In this document: piece by piece, positions 57,603 to 64,000 of the stretch
How the letters are laid out: the number at the start of each line of letters is the position of its first letter
How positions within the stretch are numbered: the first letter of the stretch is position 1
DNA from: Duganella phyllosphaerae
GTDB lineage: Bacteria > Pseudomonadota > Gammaproteobacteria > Burkholderiales > Burkholderiaceae_D
DNA length: 64,000 bases
Direction of reading: 5' to 3'
Assembly (NCBI RefSeq): GCF_001758785.1
Contig: NZ_LROM01000156.1
Span: forward strand, 1 to 64,000
Program-made: the position numbers and the translations under genes
Notes under the pieces: generated by a model
The model's input: only the letters and a program-made list of their open reading frames with translations
Databases searched by the model: none
What the model was told of the DNA's origin: nothing

Positions 57603-60600
57603 ATGATCGTTGGTGATATGGAAATCCGCCTGCGGGCCGACATCGCGCGCCTGCAGCGCGATATGGACCAGGCCCGCCGCGTGGTCAACGACACAGCCAA
57701 CGGTATTGGCCGCGCGGCCGATGCCATGAAGATGGCGCTGGCGGGGATCGGCCTTGGCGTTGGCTTGGGCGGCCTCGCCCGGATGGCGGACGAGTACAAC
57801 AAATTTACCGCGCAGCTGCGGCTGGCGACTACGTCGCAGCGCGAATACGCGGCGGCGATGGATGACGTGCGCCGGATCGCAAATAGTGCTCAACAGGACT
57901 TGGCGGCCACGGGCACGCTGTACGCCCGGATTTCAAACGGTACCCGCGAGCTTGGCATCCAGCAAAAGCAGGTCGCAAAAATTACTGAGACGGTCAACCT
58001 GTCGCTTTTGGTATCCGGCGCCACGGCTTCCGAGTCCGCATCGGCACAGTTGCAGTTGTCGCAGGCATTCGCCTCCGGCACGCTTCGCGGCGAAGAGTTC
58101 AACGCCGTCAACGAGGCTGCGCCGCGCCTGATGAAGGCGCTTGCCGACGGCATGGGCCTGCCTATCGGCGCACTGAAGGAAATGGCCGGCAACGGCGAGA
58201 TTACGTCCAAGATCATGGCCGAAGTGCTGCCTGCCGCTCTGGTGGCGCTGCGGGAGGAGGCCAAGCAGATCCAGACTATCGGCGGCGCAATGACGGTGCT
58301 CAAGAACCGGACCATGGAACTCGTGGGAGTGCAGGCGCAGGCCAGTGGCGCTGTGTCGGTCATCAATTCTGCGCTCGACCTTCTTGGCCAGAATATCGGC
58401 CTGGTGGTAGGGGCAATCGGTACCCTCGGTGCTGCGAAACTTGGATCAGGATTGGCTGCCTGGGCCGTTGATTCTTACCGTGCCGCTGCCGCCAGCAGCG
58501 CGCAGGCGACAGCAACGCTGGCCGCTGCGGCGCGCACCACCGAGGCCGCTGCCGCGACCGCAGCCGCGAAGCTTGCTGCTGCGCAGGCCGACGTGCGCGC
58601 AGCCGCTGCGGCATCGTCCCTGGCCGCCGCGCGCGTCGCTGAACTCCGTGCGTCCGTCCTCGCAGCGGAAGGAGCCACTGCCCTGGCGATCACCACCAAT
58701 GGATTGATCCCGGCCCAGGCCCGGCTCTTGGCACTGGAGCAGGCGCGCACAGCCGCGCTGGCTGCCCAGGCAGTGGCCGCTGGCGCCGCCACCACGACGG
58801 CGGCTGCCGCTACAGCCGCACTGGGCGCGCAGGCCGCTGCTGCCACGCTGGCCACCAGAGCTATGACGTTGTTACGCGGAGTCATGAGCATGTTCGGTGG
58901 TCCTATCGGAGTGATCATCACCCTCCTTGGCGCCGCTGCAATGGCCTGGTCCCACTTCTCCGACAAGGCCAAGGAATCCAACCAGGATACAGCTGAATCG
59001 TTCGAGGAAGCACAGGTTCGTATCGTCAAAGGGCTGGACGAGCAGATTGCCAAGCAAGAGGCATTGCTACGCCTGAAGGGAAAAGGAATTCCCGTGCAAC
59101 AGGCGGACAAAGAATATCCGATCATCAAGCAAATCGAGGAGGGACAGCGCCGCGTGGCGGAGATGGAAAAGACCATGAAGCCCTCCGTCGGCGAGTCACT
59201 CAAAGACTTTGCTACACGGTACAAACGAGAAGTCGATGGCGTTCTTGAGTTGCAAAAAAAGCTACCAAAGGCGAGGGAGGGCGAGAAGAAGGTTGGCGAG
59301 CAGACGACTGCTGATCGCGTGGCGGGGCTGAAAAAAGAAATGGCCACAAGCGCGGAGAAGATGGCGGCCGAACTGAAAGCGATCGAGGATCTTAAGGGCA
59401 AAACCGGTGAGTACGACGACCTGGTTGCGCGCATCCGCAAGAAGTATGAAGACAAGGGCGCCGCCTCGGCACTGAAGCAGGAAGAGACTGCTTACAAGAC
59501 GCTGATCACCAGTATCAAGGAAAAGATCGCCGCTAACGAACTGGAAATGGCTGGTTACAACCAGCTGACTGAATCGCAGAAGCTGACCATCAAGCTCGAC
59601 GCCGAAGTGGCGACCGGCAAAACGAAGCTGAATGCCGGCGACATCGAGCGTGCGCGCGCCCTGATTGCGGTGGTTGCAACTACCGACGGCGTGATCGCGT
59701 CCAACAAGCTGGCGGCCGAGGGCTTGGCTGGCTTTACCAAAATGCAGAAGGAACACGACGACCAGGTGGCGAAGACCCTGCTGGCCGCGCAGGACGAAGC
59801 GGCCAAGAACGAAGAGCTGGTGCTGACCTACGGAATGTCGAAGGCCGCGATCGAGCAGATGGAACTGGCGCGCCTGGAAAGTCAGTATGCGCAGCGTGTT
59901 TCGAACGCGCTCACCCAGCAGGAGATCACCGACCTCGAGGCACTGATCGCGGCCAAGCAGCGCAGTGTGGCTGCCGTGACCAAGATCGAAACCCTTGATA
60001 CCGGCTCCGACGTGACCAGGGCAAAGGAACTGCTCGACATTCTGGTCGCCGTGGACAACGCGGCCAAGTCCGCCGCTCAAGGCATGGCGGCATCGTTCGG
60101 TACCGTGGGCACCGCCATCGGCGGCCTGACCACGGCGCTGACCGACTACGCCGTGCAGCAGCAGGCTGTGGCCGCGCAGTTGGCGGCCGTGAAGGCGGAC
60201 CCCAAGAGCAGCGCCGACAAGATCGCCAAGGCCGAAATGGCCGCGTCGAAGGCATCGGCGCAGGCGCAAGTCAAATCGTATGGCGATATGGCTGCCGCCG
60301 GCAAAGGGTTCTTCAAAGAGAACTCGAAGGGCTATAAGTTGATGGAAACCACGGAGCGTGCATTCCGTGCGTATGAGATGGCCATGGCCGTCGAGTCGAT
60401 GGTGAAGAAGATCTTCTTCAAAGAGGGGGAGGTGGCGGCCAACCTGGCGCTGAACGCGACCAAGCTCTCGGGCGAGGCAGCCACCACCGGCGCTTCCGTA
60501 GCGCTTGCTGGTACCGAGGCGAGTGCATGGGGCATTACGGCCGTGGTCAAGGCTATTGCCTCCCTGCCGTTCCCGCTCAACTTGGCCGCCGGCGCCGCAA

Positions 60601-62789
60601 CATTGGCTGCCGTTCTGGCGATCGGTGCCAAGGTGATGGGCGGTGTGGGCAGTGGTGGGCTGAGCGTCTCGCAGCAGCGCCAAGAATCGCAAGGCACTGG
60701 CACGGTGTTCGGCGATAGCACCGCGAAATCGGATTCGATCAAGCGGTCCCTTGAGCTGGTGTCGAGTAACAGCAGCATCGAATTGAACTACACCCAGGGC
60801 ATGCTCGCCGCGCTGCGGAACATCGAATCTTCGCTTGGCGGGCTTGGCAACGTGCTGGTGCGCAATTCCGGGCTGACCGGCGCGACGGCCGCCCCCGTGA
60901 AAGGTTCGGCACAGCAGACCTTCGACAACGTCTTCGCACCAGGCTCGCTGGGCGAGAAGCTGACCGGCGGGGTGGTTGGAAAAATTGTGGGCTCGATCTT
61001 CGGCGGCAAGAAAACCGTCGAAGACACTGGCTTCAAGATCGATCCGACAACTCTGGCGCAGGCCATGGCCGGCAACCTCAATTCGTTCCAGTACACCGAT
61101 ATCAAGAAATCTGGTGGCCTGCTCCGTAGCGACAAAACGAATACCTCATGGGATGCGCTCGGCGCCGAGGCTGACACGCAGTTCGCTCTGGTGCTCGGTA
61201 GCCTGGGGCAGGGCGTTACCGAAGCTGCGAAGCTGCTGGGTCTGGGCGGCGACGAATTCACAAAGCGCCTCAACGGCTTCGTGGTCGATATCGGCAAGAT
61301 CAGCCTCAAGGGTATGAATGGGGAGGAAATTCAAAAGACGCTGGAAGCGGTGTTTTCCAAGCTGGGCGACGACATGGCCAGCTACGCTGTGGCCGGCCTC
61401 GACGTATTCGCAAAAATTGGCGAGGGACCGCTCGAAACCCTGACTCGCATCGCAGCGAATTACGCCAACCTCGATTCCATTCTGGCGTCGAGCGGCACGT
61501 CGTTCGGGCAAATGGGCATGGCCAGCATCGCGGCGCGGGAGCGCCTGATCGAGTTGGCCGGCGGCATCGATGATCTGGCCAGCCTGCAGTCCGGCTTCAA
61601 CGACAACTTCCTGACGGAGGCTGAGCGGCTGGCACCGGTGCAAAAATACGTCACCGGCCAGTTGGCGGCGATGGGCCTGCAATCCCTCGACACCCGCGAC
61701 AAGTTCAAGGATTACGTCCTGGGCTTGGCCAACAGCGGCAAACTCGCGACCGACGCTGGCGCCGCGCAATACACCTCGCTGCTGGCCCTGGCCGATGCGT
61801 TCGCAAAAACGCACGCGGCCACCGAAGACCTTACGCAGAGCGAGCAGGAAATTGCAGACGAGCGCAAGGACCTGGCGCAGCAGTTGGCCGAGATCACGAA
61901 GAGCGAAGCGGAGCTGCTGGCCATCCAGCGCGCTGGCATCGCCGACGTGAACAAGTCGCTTTTCGACCAAGTGCAGGCGGCCAAGGCGGTCGTGACGGCA
62001 AAGGACGCGTTGTCTGCCGCTTACGACCGCGAGGCATCGGCGGCCAAGACTGCGCTCGATCGCTCGAAGGCGTGGGTAACCACGCTCAACGGCTTAAATC
62101 CTGCACTCGCGCAGGGCAATCTGTCCACCCTCACGCCGGAGCAGAAATATGCCGAGGCGCGGGCGCAGTTCGAGAAAACGCTGGCCGCCGCAAATTCCGG
62201 CGACACGACAGCGCAATCCGGACTGTCGGCGGCGGAGCAGGCATTCCTCACCGCGTCGCAAGTGGTCAACGCATCGGACGCCAAATATGCGGCCGACTAT
62301 GCCCGCGTGATCGCGGCCAACCAGGAGGCGGTCAAGTGGGCCTCGCAGCAGGTGGACCTGCAGCAGGCCAGCTACGACGCGCTTGAGGCGCAGGTCAAGA
62401 GCCTGATCACCATCAACGACAGCGTGCTCACGGTGGCCCAAGCCATCGCCAACCTGCAAATTGCGATGGGTGTGACGGATGGTCTGGGTGTGAAGTTCAC
62501 CGAAGCGCCGGCCGTGACGGCCATGGTGGCCAGCGCGGCACCGGCAATCGATTACAGCCGGTACTCGGCAGCGTCGAATGCTGGCTCGGATGCACTGGTT
62601 GCGGAGATCCGGGGCCTGCGTGATGACAACAAGGTGCTGCAAGAGAAGGTTGAGCGCCAGACTGCCGTTCTGGCCCGGGTGACTGCTGAATCGAATGAGA
62701 AGGCGGCCGGCACGGTGGTGGCAGGCGTCGAGAAGTCGGCGAAGGCTTCGGCCTGGACCTCTACAGTGAAAGGAGTTTACGCAGAATGA
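57603..62789 (+). CDS. tail tape measure protein
   Basis: A 1728-aa protein from ATG 57603 (MIVGDMEIRLRADIARLQRD). The TIGR02675 tape-measure domain spans about residues 60-270 (NKFTAQLRLATTSQREYAAA, LQLSQAFASGTLRGEEFNAV, NEAAPRLMKALADGMGLPIG). Then follow Ala-rich coiled coils (about 290-420), a hydrophobic segment (MFGGPIGVIITLLGAAAMAW) and long helical repeats to the end. An upstream in-frame codon would add a non-conserved Arg/Pro-rich sequence. Length implies a long flexible tail, roughly 250 nm at 1.5 angstrom per residue (estimate). Its stop overlaps the next gene (ATGA). Confidence 0.93.
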   Translation: MIVGDMEIRLRADIARLQRDMDQARRVVNDTANGIGRAADAMKMALAGIGLGVGLGGLARMADEYNKFTAQLRLATTSQREYAAAMDDVRRIANSAQQDLAATGTLYARISNGTRELGIQQKQVAKITETVNLSLLVSGATASESASAQLQLSQAFASGTLRGEEFNAVNEAAPRLMKALADGMGLPIGALKEMAGNGEITSKIMAEVLPAALVALREEAKQIQTIGGAMTVLKNRTMELVGVQAQASGAVSVINSALDLLGQNIGLVVGAIGTLGAAKLGSGLAAWAVDSYRAAAASSAQATATLAAAARTTEAAAATAAAKLAAAQADVRAAAAASSLAAARVAELRASVLAAEGATALAITTNGLIPAQARLLALEQARTAALAAQAVAAGAATTTAAAATAALGAQAAAATLATRAMTLLRGVMSMFGGPIGVIITLLGAAAMAWSHFSDKAKESNQDTAESFEEAQVRIVKGLDEQIAKQEALLRLKGKGIPVQQADKEYPIIKQIEEGQRRVAEMEKTMKPSVGESLKDFATRYKREVDGVLELQKKLPKAREGEKKVGEQTTADRVAGLKKEMATSAEKMAAELKAIEDLKGKTGEYDDLVARIRKKYEDKGAASALKQEETAYKTLITSIKEKIAANELEMAGYNQLTESQKLTIKLDAEVATGKTKLNAGDIERARALIAVVATTDGVIASNKLAAEGLAGFTKMQKEHDDQVAKTLLAAQDEAAKNEELVLTYGMSKAAIEQMELARLESQYAQRVSNALTQQEITDLEALIAAKQRSVAAVTKIETLDTGSDVTRAKELLDILVAVDNAAKSAAQGMAASFGTVGTAIGGLTTALTDYAVQQQAVAAQLAAVKADPKSSADKIAKAEMAASKASAQAQVKSYGDMAAAGKGFFKENSKGYKLMETTERAFRAYEMAMAVESMVKKIFFKEGEVAANLALNATKLSGEAATTGASVALAGTEASAWGITAVVKAIASLPFPLNLAAGAATLAAVLAIGAKVMGGVGSGGLSVSQQRQESQGTGTVFGDSTAKSDSIKRSLELVSSNSSIELNYTQGMLAALRNIESSLGGLGNVLVRNSGLTGATAAPVKGSAQQTFDNVFAPGSLGEKLTGGVVGKIVGSIFGGKKTVEDTGFKIDPTTLAQAMAGNLNSFQYTDIKKSGGLLRSDKTNTSWDALGAEADTQFALVLGSLGQGVTEAAKLLGLGGDEFTKRLNGFVVDIGKISLKGMNGEEIQKTLEAVFSKLGDDMASYAVAGLDVFAKIGEGPLETLTRIAANYANLDSILASSGTSFGQMGMASIAARERLIELAGGIDDLASLQSGFNDNFLTEAERLAPVQKYVTGQLAAMGLQSLDTRDKFKDYVLGLANSGKLATDAGAAQYTSLLALADAFAKTHAATEDLTQSEQEIADERKDLAQQLAEITKSEAELLAIQRAGIADVNKSLFDQVQAAKAVVTAKDALSAAYDREASAAKTALDRSKAWVTTLNGLNPALAQGNLSTLTPEQKYAEARAQFEKTLAAANSGDTTAQSGLSAAEQAFLTASQVVNASDAKYAADYARVIAANQEAVKWASQQVDLQQASYDALEAQVKSLITINDSVLTVAQAIANLQIAMGVTDGLGVKFTEAPAVTAMVASAAPAIDYSRYSAASNAGSDALVAEIRGLRDDNKVLQEKVERQTAVLARVTAESNEKAAGTVVAGVEKSAKASAWTSTVKGVYAE

Positions 62790-64000
62790 CCGATCAACAA
62801 TTCATGGCCTGGCTGAAAAACCCAGCCGCAGTGCGCATGGTGCTGATCGAGGCCGAGGTGAACGTGGACGGCGCCGAGGTGACGCGCTACATCGCCTCGC
62901 GTGAGTACGTCACCGGGCCGGCCGACGTGCCGGCCAACACGGCGTATCTGCCGCTGGCCAAGGGGGGCCTGGCTTTCACCGAGCAGGTCACCCTGATCGG
63001 TGAAGCCTCGCTATCCAGCGGCGACATCGAGCTGGATAACGGCGACGGCGCGCTTGATAGCTGGCTGAGCGACGTGTGGCGCAACCGTCGCATTCGCGCA
63101 TGGTCCGGCGATCCGGCGTGGCCGCGTGCTGATTTCCGTCTCGTGTTCGACGGCATCGTCGACGACGTGGGCAGTTCGAGCCGCGACACCGTGAACCTGG
63201 TGCTGCGCGACAAATTGCAGCGCCTGAACACGCCGATCAGCGAGGCCAAGCTGGGCGGCACATCGCCCAACAAGGACTCGGTGCTGCCGATTCCCTTCGG
63301 CGAATGCCACAACGTGGCGCCGCTGCTCACCGACCCGGTGGCGCTGGAGTATGGATTCCTCGGCGCCGTGGAATCGTTGATCGAGGTGCGCACCAACGGC
63401 AAACCACTGGGCGTGATGCCGGGCAGCCAGGCCGGCCGGTTCAAGCTGAGCAGCAATCCGTTCTCGACGGTGATCACGGCCAGCGTGCAGGGCGACAGCG
63501 GCGGCGGTTACGCGCCCCGTATAGCTCCTCTGGTGCGCCGCATCGCCACCGCGTATGGCAAGGCCTCCGACCGCTTCACCGAGGCCGACCTCGACGTCGC
63601 CAACCTGGCCGCCTTCGATGCCGCCCACCAGCAACCAGTCGGTCTGTACGTGGCCGACCGGATGAACCAGGCGCAGGCTATCCAGCAGCTGGCGGCCAGT
63701 GTTGGGGCACAGGCGATCATGTCGGCCACCGGGCAACTGCGCCTGGTGCAGATCGCGCTGCCGGCCGCCGGTGTTCCGGTGGAGATCGGACCCGACCAGA
63801 TGCTGGCGAACTCGCTGCGCCCGGCCGAACGCCTGCCTGTAGTAGCCGCGGTAAAAATCGCTTTCGACCGCAACTACACCGTGCAGGCCAACCTGACCAC
63901 CAGCATCCCGCCAGAGCACGCGGACCTGTACGCCACCGAGTGGCTGACCGAGACGGTGGTGGACGAAGCCGTGCAGGCACGGTACCGGCAGACCGATGAC
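62786..64000 (+). CDS. tail tip/baseplate protein, 3' end outside window
   Basis: 405 codons are present from ATG 62786 (MTDQQFMAWLKNPAAVRMVL), and the frame stays open to the last base. Motifs such as TRYIASREYVTGPADVPANT, LFDGIVDD-like FDGIVDDVGSSSRDTVNLVL and LGVMPGSQAGRF place it with siphophage distal tail or tip proteins (DUF2163/tail-hub style). A middle region contains RDKLQRLNTPISEAKLGGTS. Function is by position and pattern; no receptor-binding motif can be told. Coupled to the tape measure gene. Confidence 0.75.
   Translation, partial: MTDQQFMAWLKNPAAVRMVLIEAEVNVDGAEVTRYIASREYVTGPADVPANTAYLPLAKGGLAFTEQVTLIGEASLSSGDIELDNGDGALDSWLSDVWRNRRIRAWSGDPAWPRADFRLVFDGIVDDVGSSSRDTVNLVLRDKLQRLNTPISEAKLGGTSPNKDSVLPIPFGECHNVAPLLTDPVALEYGFLGAVESLIEVRTNGKPLGVMPGSQAGRFKLSSNPFSTVITASVQGDSGGGYAPRIAPLVRRIATAYGKASDRFTEADLDVANLAAFDAAHQQPVGLYVADRMNQAQAIQQLAASVGAQAIMSATGQLRLVQIALPAAGVPVEIGPDQMLANSLRPAERLPVVAAVKIAFDRNYTVQANLTTSIPPEHADLYATEWLTETVVDEAVQARYRQTDD

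Larger units (their letters stand above)
32901..64000. mobile_element. lambdoid HK97-type siphophage prophage, right end outside window
   Basis: A continuous block of phage genes starts next to tRNA-Ser and continues past the window end. The order is a leftward early operon, repressor/Cro switch, replication genes, late regulator, cargo genes, then packaging, head, connector, tail tube, tape measure and tail tip. At least 31 kb are present. All morphogenesis genes seen are intact, so the phage may be functional. The left end is placed at the 3' end of the tRNA, but attL cannot be defined without the right junction. No integrase, holin or endolysin gene is seen here. Confidence 0.93.

Noticed and set aside
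54136-64000. Lysis genes (holin, endolysin, spanin)
   Set aside because: None was found among the tail genes present; they are probably past the window end.

Overview
The window is high-GC DNA from a betaproteobacterium, most likely of the Oxalobacteraceae (Massilia/Duganella/Janthinobacterium type). The translation operon rimP-nusA-infB-rbfA-truB, the RluB with a long Gly/Gln-rich tail, the DUF3141 PHA-synthase-like protein and the chemoreceptors ending in EWEEF/EWEQF all fit this. The family assignment is inferred from gene content and protein style, not from a database search.

Left part (1-32.9 kb) is host chromosome. 1-10.5 kb is a translation and ribosome-maturation block: rluB (5' end outside the window), rimP, nusA, infB, rbfA, truB and typA. 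rimP is preceded by a clear sigma70 promoter and an attenuator-like hairpin with a T-run. 10.5-25 kb is mixed: a DUF3141 alpha/beta hydrolase-like gene with a 34-bp tandem repeat at its 3' end, a small membrane protein, a two-gene operon for a membrane-anchored XRE regulator and an exported protein, dusA, two methyl-accepting chemotaxis proteins, two tandem stand-alone TonB-C-terminal-domain proteins, a lipoprotein, small hypothetical genes and a relic of a PIN-domain toxin. 25-32.5 kb holds tRNA-His, a murI-fumarase operon, a UPF0114 membrane protein, acs and a hybrid histidine kinase.

Right part (32.9-64 kb, running off the window) is a lambdoid, HK97-type siphophage prophage lying immediately 3' of a tRNA-Ser(GGA) gene. 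Its layout is: a leftward early operon (AlpA-like protein, five small coupled genes, AntA/AntB antirepressor, XRE protein), a CI-like repressor facing a Cro/YdaS-like protein, a CII-like gene, a lambda O-like replication gene with internal 8-bp direct repeats, a DnaC-like loader, a Q-position regulator, a low-GC HEPN-domain cargo gene, a HicAB module, small genes, two unusual virion-like proteins (one with an Asp-box), HNH endonuclease, TerS, TerL, portal, ClpP-type protease, capsid, connectors, tail tube, gpG/gpGT chaperones with a probable -1 frameshift, a tape measure of about 1728 aa, and the start of a tail-tip protein. No integrase and no lysis genes are seen in the window; they presumably lie to the right.

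Most interesting points: the CI repressor has lost both residues needed for self-cleavage (Ser to Ala, Lys to Arg) while an antirepressor sits two genes away, suggesting antirepressor-driven induction. I can derive a 19-bp operator consensus (TTACAAG-N5-CTTGTAA) with copies on both sides of cI. The phage carries a HEPN protein with an intact R-x4-H motif. hicA and hicB are separated by a hairpin and an 8-bp repeat array. The major capsid protein begins with something that looks like a Sec signal peptide.
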